A stretch of DNA of 64,000 bases from Paenibacillus nasutitermitis (GTDB lineage Bacteria > Bacillota > Bacilli > Paenibacillales > Paenibacillaceae). Numbering within the stretch: position 1 is the first letter of the stretch; every line of letters starts with the position of its first letter. The position numbers and the translations under genes were made by a program. Positions 35,491 to 45,371 of the stretch are shown piece by piece. The notes under the pieces are model-generated. The model saw only the letters and a list, made by a program, of their open reading frames with translations, was not told where the DNA came from and made no database searches. The stretch spans positions 868,001 through 932,000 of the forward strand of contig NZ_BMHP01000003.1 of assembly GCF_014641075.1 (NCBI RefSeq), written 5' to 3'.

Positions 35491-37101
35491 TTATTTCTTG
35501 TACCGATCGTATGCGGCTTGATAAATTTGCATATATTCGTCGAGCCGCATTTTTTTCAGTGTGGCTACATAGTTATCCCACTCCGAGAAAGACGCTTTGC
35601 CGGAGACGAATTTGGCGGCCATTTCGGACACGTACGTATTGATGTCAGCGGATAGCGCAGACATTTTTGTACTTTCCTCGGCGGTATAGTTGAATGTCGG
35701 CCAAACCTCCTTAGGCATGTATTTCTTGAACTTCTCCGCCGCCTGGATCGATTCCGGCTGCGATTCGGCACCTTTGAAAAACTTTTGCTGCACCATATTC
35801 GGGTAACCGCCACCCGGCCATACGACGTATTTCACTAGCGCTTGCTCGATCGTCAGGCCGTTCGGATTGGCTGTAATTTCTTTCGTATATTGAAGATCGC
35901 CGGAGGCGGTTTTCTCGTACGACTTTCCCTCGAAGCCCATGAAGAACATTTTGCTGCCTTCCTCGCCGTACAAGTAATCCATCCAACGAACCGTCGCTTC
36001 CGGACTTTTGTTTTTGTCGGTAATGACGAACGCGCCCGGAGCAGCGAGAGGGGAGCCGACGGAGGAATACAATTGGTCGCCATGAGGACCTTTGAGCGCG
36101 CTTGCGCCTATATATCCCGTCTGGCTCATCAGCGTGTACGGACTTGTCGTGATGGTGGCTCCGTACAATCCTTTTGCGCCGGTCGCGTAAAATTGATTTG
36201 CTTGGATCGTAAAAATATCTTCCGCTATCAGCTTTTCGCTGTACAGCTTGTTCAAATATTCCAGCATTTGCTTGTAGTTCGGATCGGTAGGGATAAATCT
36301 GAGCTTGCCGGCGTTGTCCATATCTACGTTAGCGTGGCCTGTCCCCCGGGTGCCGATCCCCCAGGCGCCCTTGAAGTAGCTTATTATGGTCGGCAGCCCA
36401 ACACTCTCGAACGGAATTTCGTCCGCTTGGTTGTTGCCGTTCGGATCTTTTTCTTTAAACGCTTTCAGCATGTTGTAGAAATCCCCAGTCGTCTCCGGCT
36501 CCTTTAAGCCAAGCTTATCGAGCCATTCTTTCTTGATCCACACTTTGCCGCCGCCGAGCACGGACGTAAACTGCGGGTCATAGATTAGCGGGAAGGAATA
36601 AATATTGCCGTCTGGCATCGTCAGCCCTTTGCGTACCTCCGGGTATTGATCCAATAACTTTTTGAGATTCGGGGCATATTGGTCAATCAGATCGTTCAGC
36701 TTGATAAATACGCCTTGCGAACCGTATTTGAGCAAATCGGTCGAAGGGATGGCTGCCGTAAAGAAGGCATCCGGATAATCGCCGCCGGCCAGCATAATGT
36801 TACGCTTTTCCGTCAAGTTGTCGTTTGGAACCATCTCCCAAGTGACATGTATGTTTGTTAGCTTCTCATATTCTTGCCAGAGCATCACTTCGTTCCAGTT
36901 GGAGGCGGTCGTTGGCGCTTTCCCGGCCACCATCTTCAGGTTGATTTTATCGGCTACGATCGGCATGCCCATCTTATTGATGCCGGATTCTTTCGGTTTG
37001 GCGCCTTCCGCTTCGTTCGATCCGTCCCCCGAGCAAGCCGAGAGCAAGCTCAGCAGTACGAAGAGGGATAACAAGGCTGCTGTCGTTTTATTAAATTTCA
37101 A
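35491..37101 (-). CDS. Carbohydrate ABC transporter substrate-binding lipoprotein
   Basis: This is a 536-residue lipoprotein with the lipobox LSAC, then a Gly/Ser/Glu linker and the fold of large LplA-type binding proteins. DPNGNNQADEIPFES is the calcium-loop-like stretch. I chose the TTG at 37101 because AAGGAGG precedes it by 7 bases; the longer in-frame start lies upstream of that ribosome site. It is encoded after its two permeases. The ligand is likely an oligosaccharide of unknown type. Confidence 0.9.
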   Translation of the reverse strand: MKFNKTTAALLSLFVLLSLLSACSGDGSNEAEGAKPKESGINKMGMPIVADKINLKMVAGKAPTTASNWNEVMLWQEYEKLTNIHVTWEMVPNDNLTEKRNIMLAGGDYPDAFFTAAIPSTDLLKYGSQGVFIKLNDLIDQYAPNLKKLLDQYPEVRKGLTMPDGNIYSFPLIYDPQFTSVLGGGKVWIKKEWLDKLGLKEPETTGDFYNMLKAFKEKDPNGNNQADEIPFESVGLPTIISYFKGAWGIGTRGTGHANVDMDNAGKLRFIPTDPNYKQMLEYLNKLYSEKLIAEDIFTIQANQFYATGAKGLYGATITTSPYTLMSQTGYIGASALKGPHGDQLYSSVGSPLAAPGAFVITDKNKSPEATVRWMDYLYGEEGSKMFFMGFEGKSYEKTASGDLQYTKEITANPNGLTIEQALVKYVVWPGGGYPNMVQQKFFKGAESQPESIQAAEKFKKYMPKEVWPTFNYTAEESTKMSALSADINTYVSEMAAKFVSGKASFSEWDNYVATLKKMRLDEYMQIYQAAYDRYKK

Positions 37102-37141
37102 GAAAAGACCTCCTTTTTCTTGTGGCACTTCCTGGGTGGGA

Positions 37142-38026
37142 TTAACCTTTTACCGCACCGATGACAAGTCCTTTGACGAAATAGCGCTGCAGGAATGGAT
37201 AAAGCAGAAGAACCGGCAGATTCGCGATGATAACGACCGCGTATTTGATAGATTCGCCTTCCATGACGCTTTTGGCAAGCGATTCCTCGCTTGTTCCCAC
37301 CATATCCTTCAAATTGCTCTGAATCAAAATCTCCCGGAGCACGAGCTGAAGCGGGTATTTGCCCCGGTCGGTCAAATAAATAAGCGCGTTGAAAAATGAA
37401 TTCCAATGGGCGACGCAGTAAAACAAGGTCATGACGGCCAGGATGGGCATTGACAGCGGAAGGACGATGCGAACCAAGATTTGCAGGTTGGAGCAGCCGT
37501 CGATTTGCGCCGATTCCTGTACTTCGATTGGAATGTTTTGCTGGAAAAAGGTGCGCATAATGATGACGTTCCATATGGCGAGCGCATTCGGAATTATAAG
37601 CGCCCACATCGTGTTGACCATGCCGAGATTTTTCACCAGCAAATAGGCCGGAATGAGCCCGCCGCTGAAAAACATCGTAAATACGAAAAAGGCGGTAAAG
37701 AGGCCGCGACCGGCCAAATCTTTGCGCGACAGCGGATAGGCGGCCAATATCGTCATGACGATATTGACAGCCGTCCCGATAACGGTGTACAGGATCGTAT
37801 TCCCGTAGCCCTGCAAAATGTCGTTGTTTTGGAACACTTTCTCGTATCCGCGGAACGTGATGCCCTTCGGCCACAGCCACACCTCTCCGCCCAAAACTTT
37901 GGAAGGATCGCTAATCGAGGCGACCAGCACGAACAACAGCGGATACAGGACGGCGATCAGGACGAGAACGAGCAGAGCGTGAATGATGAAACTGAGCAGC
38001 TTGTCGCCAAACGTCTCTTTTACCAT
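37142..38026 (-). CDS. Carbohydrate ABC transporter permease (LplC-like)
   Basis: This 294-residue permease has six hydrophobic segments and the ATPase-coupling loop ESAQIDGCSNLQILVRIVL. It overlaps the preceding permease gene by 7 bases. It ends in the family-typical FVKGLVIGAVKG. It imports the sugar captured by the downstream-encoded lipoprotein. Confidence 0.92.
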   Translation of the reverse strand: MVKETFGDKLLSFIIHALLVLVLIAVLYPLLFVLVASISDPSKVLGGEVWLWPKGITFRGYEKVFQNNDILQGYGNTILYTVIGTAVNIVMTILAAYPLSRKDLAGRGLFTAFFVFTMFFSGGLIPAYLLVKNLGMVNTMWALIIPNALAIWNVIIMRTFFQQNIPIEVQESAQIDGCSNLQILVRIVLPLSMPILAVMTLFYCVAHWNSFFNALIYLTDRGKYPLQLVLREILIQSNLKDMVGTSEESLAKSVMEGESIKYAVVIIANLPVLLLYPFLQRYFVKGLVIGAVKG

Positions 38027-39018
38027 AAGCTCGTTTCACCAGCCTTCCGCGCAATGTAGTTGACCGTGACCAGCATGATGAAGTTGACGACCGAATTGAA
38101 CAGCCCTACGGCGGCAGAGAAACTGTATTGCGCTTCCAGGATGCCGCTTCGGTATACGTAGGTCGAAATGACGTCCGAGCTTTCCATGTTCAGACTGTTC
38201 TGCATCAGAAACACTTTCTCGAAGCCGACGCCAAGAATGGATCCGACATTCATAATTAGCAAAATCACGATGGTAGGCAATATGCCCGGAAGGTTAATAT
38301 GCCAGATGCGGGCCAGCCGGCTAGCTCCGTCAACCTTGGCCGCTTCATGCAACTGCGGATCGATGCCGGTCAAGGCGGCCAAATAGATGATCGAGCTCCA
38401 GCCCATCTGCTGCCATACCCCGGAGAAAACGTAGATCGTTTTGAACCAGCTCGCCTCCGTCAAGAACGAAATGGAGTCCCCGCCCAACCACCCCATGAAC
38501 AGGTTCACGATTCCATGCTTCGGCGACAAGAAAATCATCAGCATGCCGACGAGCACGACTGTCGATAAAAAGTGAGGAGCATACGTTACCGTCTGAATCG
38601 TTTTCTTGAACCATTTCGCTTTCACTTCATTGATGAGCAGCGCGAGAATGATCGGGACGGGGAAGCCGACGATCAGCTCATATATTCCGATGCCAAGCGT
38701 ATTGCGGATGAGCCGCCAAAAATAGTAGCTGTCAAAAAAACGCTGGAAATGAGCGAAACCAACCCAAGGGCTGCCGGTTATCCCTTTGGAAGCAATAAAT
38801 TCTTTGAATGCGATCTGCACTCCGTACATCGGGATGTAATGAAAAATGAAGTAATAGGCGACGACCGGCAATAGCAGCATATACAAATCCCAGTTTTTCT
38901 TGAGCGAACGGCCTAACACCGATCGGCGGCCAATTACGGCCTGCGCGGAAGCCGCTGCCGGAGGAGCATGCTTCAAGAGTGCTTCACCTTCCTTCCAAGT
39001 TGCGAGTGCGGCTAACAT
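38020..39018 (-). CDS. Carbohydrate ABC transporter permease (LplB-like)
   Basis: This 332-residue permease has a long soluble N-terminus (about 40 residues) before LYMLLLPVVAYYFIFHYIPM. The EAA loop is EAAKVDGASRLARIWHINL. The ATG at 39018 has AGGAGG 12 bases away; a TTG 14 codons further in has AAGGTG at good spacing and is a possible alternative. It is the first gene of the importer operon. A weak cre-like sequence (39052-39065, 12 of 14) lies in the leader. Confidence 0.9.
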   Translation of the reverse strand: MLAALATWKEGEALLKHAPPAAASAQAVIGRRSVLGRSLKKNWDLYMLLLPVVAYYFIFHYIPMYGVQIAFKEFIASKGITGSPWVGFAHFQRFFDSYYFWRLIRNTLGIGIYELIVGFPVPIILALLINEVKAKWFKKTIQTVTYAPHFLSTVVLVGMLMIFLSPKHGIVNLFMGWLGGDSISFLTEASWFKTIYVFSGVWQQMGWSSIIYLAALTGIDPQLHEAAKVDGASRLARIWHINLPGILPTIVILLIMNVGSILGVGFEKVFLMQNSLNMESSDVISTYVYRSGILEAQYSFSAAVGLFNSVVNFIMLVTVNYIARKAGETSLW

Positions 39019-39134
39019 TTCTTCAAGGGCCTCCTTTGTCGTTATGGTATTTTAATACGCTTTCAACGTCCACCAGCAATTTTTGCGGTGACCAGCTATT
39101 CTTGACATCGCTGCAAGCCGATATGCCGACAAAC

Positions 39135-39167
39135 GAAAAAACTCCCCTGTTCATAATCGACGGGGAG
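39135..39167 (-). terminator. Terminator of the LamG/PhyH operon
   Basis: On the minus strand arms CTCCCC (39162-39167) and GGGGAG (39142-39147) enclose a 14-base loop and are followed by a T run. It lies about 110 bases after the LamG stop and separates that operon from the next importer. Confidence 0.75.
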
Positions 39168-39277
39168 CAAATACATAGATTATTTTTAGTGCAAACGTAG
39201 ATGGACATGTCCGTTGTTTTCTTCAGTCCGGAACCAACAAGCGGTGAGAAACCGGCTTATGCATAGCCGTCGTGCCG

Positions 39278-40054
39278 TTATGGCTTTCCCGTCCACTGCT
39301 GATAGAGAGAGCGTATCTCTTCCTCCGACAAGGCACGGTTGAAGACCGCGAGTCCGCCCAGCAGGCCATTGTAGAAGTTGCCGATTTCACCGGAGCGGTT
39401 AACTGCCCCTACTGTGAAGTCTGCGCCCTCCTCTCCTCCGTCAAACAGTCCATCCGGGTAGGAATACGGATTGAATGCTTCCCTCTGGTCAAGCCGTCCA
39501 TCCAGATAGGCCCGCGACTCCGCACTGTCATAGGTGAACGCTATGAAATGCCATTCTCCTTTGGATACGGGAGTGGCTCCGATTGAGCTGGTCATGCAAT
39601 ATTTGTAGCCAGGAGTCGGGTCTCCTACAGCCGACACATGTCCGCACACCTGCTCCGCACTATCCCATATTTCCAAATTCAAGAACATGCCGTACTGACG
39701 CTTTCCAGCCGTTTCATTCCAAATACCTGCGATAAACTCGCAGCCCCTGCTCGCGATCACAGCCCGGTTTACCCATGCAGCCACCGTCAGCTTGGCCTGC
39801 GGTCCATGAATATTCAGTTCAGGGCAATCATTGCGGGGGATGCTTAGCCACTTACCATGGGTTACATTGACCGAGTATGCACCAAACACCCCGTCCTGCA
39901 CCCGCTCCGCAGCTCCGTTCATTTCTTTGAGCCGGTACGGATGCAGCCCCTTCGCCACGTATTCATTCCCATCCGTTTCTTGAAAATCCCAGAAGCTAAT
40001 CAGCCCTGGAATCCCTGTAATCGCCGCGGCATCGGCCTGTTTACGACCCGACAT
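39278..40054 (-). CDS. LamG/concanavalin A-like domain protein without signal peptide
   Basis: This 258-residue protein is almost entirely one jellyroll domain. It has GLISFWDFQETDG (residues 17-29), VAAWVNR, GEWHFIAFTYDS, RAYLDGRLDQ, FTVGAVNRSG, a GNFYNGLLGGLAVFNRALSE segment and EEIRSLY, the classic strand pattern of laminin-G-like sugar-binding folds. There is no signal peptide, although most such domains are extracellular. The ATG at 40054 follows GGAGG with an 8-base spacer. It is the last gene of a long operon after a PhyH dioxygenase. A role in binding or cleaving an imported glycan inside the cell is possible but unproven. Confidence 0.8.
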   Translation of the reverse strand: MSGRKQADAAAITGIPGLISFWDFQETDGNEYVAKGLHPYRLKEMNGAAERVQDGVFGAYSVNVTHGKWLSIPRNDCPELNIHGPQAKLTVAAWVNRAVIASRGCEFIAGIWNETAGKRQYGMFLNLEIWDSAEQVCGHVSAVGDPTPGYKYCMTSSIGATPVSKGEWHFIAFTYDSAESRAYLDGRLDQREAFNPYSYPDGLFDGGEEGADFTVGAVNRSGEIGNFYNGLLGGLAVFNRALSEEEIRSLYQQWTGKP

Positions 40055-40132
40055 GTGCTGATCCTCCTCTCTCATATAAATGCGCGAATGGAGGCGGGTG
40101 GTCTAACTCCCACACCCCCCTCCACAATCGGC

Positions 40133-40900
40133 TTATTTAAAGTACTTCTCGTTCAATGCATTCGCTTCAGCTCCGCGAGTGACATAGCGCCGGTAATGCT
40201 GATAATGCGCCTTATATAACTGCCCGTTCTTCGATGGGGAATACGTCAGGAATAGCTGTCTGCGGCTGGAATTGGACGTATTCGTGCCGCTCTGATGCGG
40301 CGTCAAGGATGAGAATAGAATCATATCGCCCGGATTGGTCTCGTAGATGATCCCCTTGGAGGCGTCAATCGCCGCCACCTCTTCCGCGTCGAAGTTTCGC
40401 AGCGCTTCCTTCTGGCGGAACTTGTCGTGGTAGCCGGGGAATAATTCCAGGCCGCCATTCTCCTTCGTTGCGCCATCAATCGCCACCATGACGGAGATGA
40501 GTCCATCGTACGGGAATCCATGCCAGAAGGCGGCATCCTGATGCATCGTATAGCCGGCATTGCCTGGCAGCTTGAAGATCAGCTTATCTTTGAAGAGAAG
40601 CGGCTCATCCAAGTAAATATCCCGAAGCGGCGCCAGGATCCGCTCATCCTGAAACAGATTGGCGAATACCGGGGAGACGTCGAGCAGCGGATCGAACTTC
40701 TCGATCATCTGCTCGCCGCTCGCGACTTTGCGAAAGGCTACCCGAAGATTCTGTGGATTGACGTACTCCTCCAAGCTTTGCAGACGCTCGCATTCCGCTT
40801 GCCACAATCGAACCTCCTGCTCACTGAATATATTGCGCAGAACCAAATATCCCGTTTCCTCGTAGCTTGCCAGCTGCTCAAACGTAAGATTTACATTCAT
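40133..40900 (-). CDS. Phytanoyl-CoA dioxygenase (PhyH) family protein
   Basis: This 255-residue Fe(II)/2-oxoglutarate-dependent oxygenase carries the iron facial triad His120-x-Asp122 (YTMHQDAAF) and His202 (LTPHQSG). Arg213 or Arg214 (SSRRQLFLTY) is available for 2-oxoglutarate. Family members hydroxylate lipids, antibiotics or sugar-linked small molecules. Here it sits between a YesM-type kinase gene and a LamG protein gene in a sugar-import operon, so the substrate may be an imported glycoside or aglycone. It seems catalytically intact. Confidence 0.9.
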   Translation of the reverse strand: MNVNLTFEQLASYEETGYLVLRNIFSEQEVRLWQAECERLQSLEEYVNPQNLRVAFRKVASGEQMIEKFDPLLDVSPVFANLFQDERILAPLRDIYLDEPLLFKDKLIFKLPGNAGYTMHQDAAFWHGFPYDGLISVMVAIDGATKENGGLELFPGYHDKFRQKEALRNFDAEEVAAIDASKGIIYETNPGDMILFSSLTPHQSGTNTSNSSRRQLFLTYSPSKNGQLYKAHYQHYRRYVTRGAEANALNEKYFK

Positions 40901-40977
40901 CTGCCCATTCCCTCCAACATGTATATGATGATAATTTCTAAAAAACTGATTATCCTGGAGCGGTTGCCGGTCCCAAG

Positions 40978-42828
40978 CTAGACGTGCAGCCTTCCGCTTC
41001 CATGAAGCTCATTCATGGCGAGCGGCAAGCGGATGCGGATGCATGTTCCGATCCCCGGGCGGCTATAGCATTCGACGCCGTACTTCTCCCCGTAATACAG
41101 ACGTATCCGCTGATGAACGTTCTTCACGCCATATCCGCCCCCACGATCCTCGCGCAGCAGCACCTCCTGCTGCTTGCGCGTCATACCAACCCCGTCATCG
41201 ATAACGGTGAACACCAGGTGGTCATCATCCGTTTGCACCCGTACGATAACCGTTCCGGAATGGTCTTCCTTCTGCTGAATCCCATGCAGAACCGCATTCT
41301 CCACAATCGGCTGCAGAATCAGCTTCGTGATCCGGCGGCTGAGCAGTTCACTGTCGACCTCGCAGTAGTAATGCAGCTTCCCCGCATAGCGAATCTCCTG
41401 GATATTCATAAAGGCTTGGACATGATTGAGCTCGCTCACCACCGCTGTCAGCTCCTGCCCCCGATTCAAGCCGATCCGGAAAAACCTCGACAACGAGTCT
41501 ACCAGCGACACGATATGATCGGCCTTGATCCTGATCCCCATCCACTTCAGCGTATCCAGCGTGTTGTATAAGAAATGCGGCTTAATCTGCGATTCTAATG
41601 CCGTAAGCTCCGCCGCCTGTTTACGTACGCCTATCAGGTAGACCGTATCGACTAATTCCTTGATCCGCAGGACCATACTGTTATATTGGGATTGCAAGCC
41701 GGATATTTCGTCGTTGCCGGTTACTTGGATCGCTTCTCCATAGTTCCCCTGTTTCACATCCTGCATATGCAGAACCAGCGTACGCAGGCCGCGAGTCAGC
41801 CGATTCGCCAGCAGAATAGCCGACAATGTGGCAAGACCGATCACAAGCAGACCGATATAGCCCGTATATTCACCGATAATTCGATTCTTAGCCCTGATTT
41901 CGCGGACAGGAACCAAGGCGGCAATCTCCCAGCCGTTGTACTCCACTTTCTGGAGGATTGTGAAGAAATCCGTTTCACCCAATCGAATGATCGGCATATC
42001 CTCGGTATGATCGGCCTGCGAGATCTTCTCCATAACATCGTGTTCATCGAATTCGGATATCGCTTCAGAAGCGAAGGACGTTATCCGTTCTCCGTTGTTA
42101 TAGACGAAGATGGCGCCATTCTCGGAGAAATTGACCTCCTTGAACACGCTGTTCAGCACATTCTCCTGAATATCGATCGCAACGACTGCAATCACTGATC
42201 GAAGGTTTTGCAAATCGTTCATAGTGCGGAACATGGAGATGACCTCCAGCCGATTACGGGGCAGGTATTCCTGCTCGTACGTGCTCTTCCACAAGATATG
42301 ACCATCCGAATCCATCAGCTGCTTCATCAACGCGCCGTCCAGATCCTTCATTCTAAAAATATTATTGCTCTCGCGGGAGTACAGGGAATCGCCGGAGACG
42401 AAGATTCGAATCCGATAGATGTTCCGGTTGTTCTCCAGATTGGTCACAATACTGATCAAATCCTGAAAGTCGTTCAGCAGCTGCACCGTCGTCGTATCGC
42501 CATACCCTGAGCGTTCCCTCTTCAGAATAAGCTGCAATTGCGGGTGCATCAGAATGAGCTCCGATACGTTCTCCACTTCTTCCAGCCGATACGTAATGTT
42601 AATGGCCGCCTGCTGCAGGGCCTGCTTGAAAGTCACACTGACTTGTTCTTCCACGATCTGCGTGGCTTTCAAGTATGAAAAATATCCAATAAGTGCCGTC
42701 GCCAGAATAATGATCGTCAAGTAAGAAAGCAAGAGCTTGCCGCGTAAAGTCAAGCTTCTCGGCAGAAGCCTTCGGACAATTCGCCCCGGCCAAGACCTCG
42801 TTCCTGCAGTCAATCCCCGTCTCTTCAT
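40978..42828 (-). CDS. YesM-type sensor histidine kinase
   Basis: This 616-residue kinase has a first transmembrane helix around residues 32-52 and a Cache-like extracellular domain of about 230 residues. A second helix (YTGYIGLLVIGLATLSAILL), HAMP, His_kinase with the canonical QIKPHFLYNTL and an HATPase domain (DDGVGM, GGYGVKNV) follow. The ATG at 42828 overlaps the response regulator stop (ATGA); a GTG at 42834 is possible. It is part of the permease-permease-binding protein-regulator-kinase-PhyH-LamG operon and should sense that operon's sugar. Confidence 0.92.
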   Translation of the reverse strand: MKRRGLTAGTRSWPGRIVRRLLPRSLTLRGKLLLSYLTIIILATALIGYFSYLKATQIVEEQVSVTFKQALQQAAINITYRLEEVENVSELILMHPQLQLILKRERSGYGDTTTVQLLNDFQDLISIVTNLENNRNIYRIRIFVSGDSLYSRESNNIFRMKDLDGALMKQLMDSDGHILWKSTYEQEYLPRNRLEVISMFRTMNDLQNLRSVIAVVAIDIQENVLNSVFKEVNFSENGAIFVYNNGERITSFASEAISEFDEHDVMEKISQADHTEDMPIIRLGETDFFTILQKVEYNGWEIAALVPVREIRAKNRIIGEYTGYIGLLVIGLATLSAILLANRLTRGLRTLVLHMQDVKQGNYGEAIQVTGNDEISGLQSQYNSMVLRIKELVDTVYLIGVRKQAAELTALESQIKPHFLYNTLDTLKWMGIRIKADHIVSLVDSLSRFFRIGLNRGQELTAVVSELNHVQAFMNIQEIRYAGKLHYYCEVDSELLSRRITKLILQPIVENAVLHGIQQKEDHSGTVIVRVQTDDDHLVFTVIDDGVGMTRKQQEVLLREDRGGGYGVKNVHQRIRLYYGEKYGVECYSRPGIGTCIRIRLPLAMNELHGSGRLHV

Positions 42829-43580
42829 GACCACTGGTCTCTATACTCCTTGGGACTCAGACCCGAATATTTCTTGAACACCTTGGCAAAATAATTCGCG
42901 TCCGCGTACCCTGTACCATCTGCAATCTCATAAATCTTATAGGATGGATCGCGTAGCATCCGCTTCGCATGCATCATGCGCACTTTGGTCAAATAATCGA
43001 CAACGGTATCGCCTGTCTCTTTCTTGAACACGCTCGCCATATGATTGATCGATAGGCAAATTTCATTCGCGATATCTTGAATGGAAAGCTTCTCCATATA
43101 GCGCCGTTCAATCAGCTTCACGATCTCTTGCGAGATTCGACCCTCCCGGGTGCGGCCTCCGGCGGCAAGCGTCTGCTCCGGAATAAATTCCGCAATCAGC
43201 TTATCACGCTTCACCTGCAGGACAACTTTATCCATCACCTGTTCAAGCTCAATCTGGTTGAACGGTTTCACCAGATAATCGACTGCATCATACTTAAGCG
43301 CGGATTTAATGTATTGAAAATTCTCGAATGCGCTTAGAACAACGATCTCCACCGGATGGGCTTCTTCCCGGATCACCTGAATTAACTCCAGACCGTTCAT
43401 ACCCGGCATCACCACATCCGTGAGCAGAATGTCCGGCTTCAGCTCCCTGATCTTCTGCAGCGCTTCCCTTCCATTCCCCGCTTCGCCGGTAATCCGGATG
43501 CCCATTACCGACCAATCGACGAAGTCTCTCAGTCCCTCGCGAATAATATCCTCATCGTCTACAATAACCATCGATAACAC
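42825..43580 (-). CDS. YesN-type response regulator with AraC domain
   Basis: This 251-residue protein has a receiver domain with DDED at the start, phospho-acceptor Asp in ILLTDVVMPG (about residue 56) and YLVKPFN. The C-terminal AraC domain carries IANEICLSINHMASVFKKET and EIADGTGYADANYFAKVFKK. It is coupled by a 4-base overlap to the kinase gene. It likely activates the importer promoter upstream of 47238. Confidence 0.93.
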   Translation of the reverse strand: MLSMVIVDDEDIIREGLRDFVDWSVMGIRITGEAGNGREALQKIRELKPDILLTDVVMPGMNGLELIQVIREEAHPVEIVVLSAFENFQYIKSALKYDAVDYLVKPFNQIELEQVMDKVVLQVKRDKLIAEFIPEQTLAAGGRTREGRISQEIVKLIERRYMEKLSIQDIANEICLSINHMASVFKKETGDTVVDYLTKVRMMHAKRMLRDPSYKIYEIADGTGYADANYFAKVFKKYSGLSPKEYRDQWS

Positions 43581-43715
43581 GATTCGTTCCTCCTAACCCC
43601 TTTGAAGAGAACGTAAGCTAAACCAACTCTCGTGTCCTTATTATACCATCATCAATGGCGGCTATAAGACGGGACCAGGGAGGAGAGGACGTCCCTCTCC
43701 CGTCCTCAGGGAACA

Positions 43716-45254
43716 TTACTTAAACGTCTGGTACCACTCATTAATGGCTTTCAGGGAGGCCTCTCCACCTAGACTGTTCCATTTACTTACATACTCATCG
43801 AAGGCATCAAGCGGCAGTGCGCCTGTAATAATTTTGATGAAATACTCGTTCGTCAGATCAAGCAGCGCTTGCGAATTCTCCTCCACCTCCGGAATCGGCG
43901 GCGCATAGTTTGTAATTTCCGTATAGGTCGGATATTCTTTAAGCGGATCGTAATAAGGAGAGAAACCCTTAAGTGCAACGCGGTTCAAGAAATTCTTCTC
44001 CGTATCCCACAGCTGGTAGTAGATCCGGTATCGGATATTCTCCGCTTCTTCCGAAGCGACGACCACGCCATCCTTCATATTGTAATGCTTGCCTTCCCAT
44101 CCATAGGAGACCACATTCAGGATATCTTCAGCCATATAATTGTTGATGAACTGGACGACTTCCTTCACCTTGGCGCTTGCTTTGGGAATTAGCATATAGA
44201 CGCGTACAGGTGTATTTTTCTGGTAGCCGTATTGGCCGTCAGCACCAACCGGCGGGTGGATCAGCTCAAGCTTTCCATTGGGATTCTTCTCCTTGAAGGC
44301 TTCAATAATCCCTTTCGCATCCGCCCAGCCGACGGTAGCCATTGCCGCCTGCCCGCTAACCAATTTCTCCTGGATGTTCGGATTCTTATTGACTGGAAAC
44401 TCACGGTCCAGAATGCCATCCGCATGCAGCTTGCTCATATACGACAGGTATTCCTTGGCAGCCGGCTGCGTATAGGTGTGTACGACTTTGTCGCCCTCGA
44501 CCACATACTGTGCGCCAAGCCCGAATGCGCCGGAGAAGCTCTGAATATATCCGAATGCATCGCCATTGCCGTCAGCAGCCCCGCCCAATAATGGAATAAG
44601 TCCACTGGCAGACTTCTTTTCATGAATCGTCTTCAGCGCAGCCGAGTATTCATCCAACGTCTTCGGAATCGGAATGCCCAGTTCGTCCAGAATATCCGTT
44701 CTTACCAGCATCCCCATCGTCGAAGACTGATTCTGGGGAACCGCGATGGCATAGATGCTGTCATTATACGTAACCGCTTTCCATGTATCCGCAGGGACGG
44801 TCTCCATGATTCTTGGCCCGTGCTCGTTCAGCGCCTCATCAAGAGGAGCAAGCAGCCCTTGTTGTGCAAGGTTGGCATAGATGGATTTGCTGCCTGTAAT
44901 GATCAAGTCCGGCGTGTCCCCGGAAGCCATCATAATATTGATCTTCTGATCCACACTTTCCTTCGGCTGCATCTCCCATTCGATGTCGAAACCCGTTTTC
45001 TCTTTAATATAGTCTACAATCTCATTCTTATTGAGGTCCGTTCCCGAAGGAAACTCCTCGACATTCGATGGAACGTACACCTTTAGCTTCGTTTGTACGC
45101 TCCCCTTTGCGGTCGAGCCCTGATTATTCCCCTTTGCAGCGGCATCATCGCCCTTCGGTGAATCGTTATTCCCGCCTCCACACCCTGCGATCATTATCAT
45201 AGCCAGCATCGCGAGCATGACGGGTTGAAGCCTATTTCCCCACAAGCGTTTCAC
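43716..45254 (-). CDS. Carbohydrate ABC transporter substrate-binding lipoprotein
   Basis: This is a 512-residue lipoprotein with the lipobox IAGC followed by a Gly/Asn/Ser/Lys linker. The body belongs to the large bacterial sugar-binding proteins (GDTPDLIITGSKSI, ADGILDREFP). The GTG at 45254 is preferred because GGGAGG lies 8 bases before it; the in-frame ATG at 45260 almost touches that site. It is preceded by two permease genes and followed by the regulator pair. Confidence 0.9.
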   Translation of the reverse strand: MKRLWGNRLQPVMLAMLAMIMIAGCGGGNNDSPKGDDAAAKGNNQGSTAKGSVQTKLKVYVPSNVEEFPSGTDLNKNEIVDYIKEKTGFDIEWEMQPKESVDQKINIMMASGDTPDLIITGSKSIYANLAQQGLLAPLDEALNEHGPRIMETVPADTWKAVTYNDSIYAIAVPQNQSSTMGMLVRTDILDELGIPIPKTLDEYSAALKTIHEKKSASGLIPLLGGAADGNGDAFGYIQSFSGAFGLGAQYVVEGDKVVHTYTQPAAKEYLSYMSKLHADGILDREFPVNKNPNIQEKLVSGQAAMATVGWADAKGIIEAFKEKNPNGKLELIHPPVGADGQYGYQKNTPVRVYMLIPKASAKVKEVVQFINNYMAEDILNVVSYGWEGKHYNMKDGVVVASEEAENIRYRIYYQLWDTEKNFLNRVALKGFSPYYDPLKEYPTYTEITNYAPPIPEVEENSQALLDLTNEYFIKIITGALPLDAFDEYVSKWNSLGGEASLKAINEWYQTFK

Positions 45255-45313
45255 AAGCATTCCCTCCCATAGTCCGCCTTCTATTCATCCTAGCTCATCT
45301 ATGAATAAAGAAT

Positions 45314-45334
45314 GGTTCAGACCTTCGTCTGACC
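45314..45334 (-). other. Intercistronic hairpin between permease and binding-protein genes
   Basis: On the minus strand GGTCAGAC pairs with GTCTGAACC (one bulged A) around the tetraloop GAAG. There is no T run, so it is more likely an mRNA-processing or stability element ahead of the binding-protein gene than a terminator. Confidence 0.4.
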
Positions 45335-45371
45335 GCTCTGAATTCCTTCCCGAAGAAACATGTGAACACGA

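Noticed and set aside
39052..39065. cre box before the second importer
   Set aside because: Two mismatches to the consensus in the right half; kept only as a remark in the permease entry.
43684..43707. Terminator after the third binding-protein gene
   Set aside because: A 7-bp stem (GAGGACG/CGTCCTC) without a T run, located inside an operon before the regulator gene's stop-proximal region; too weak to call.
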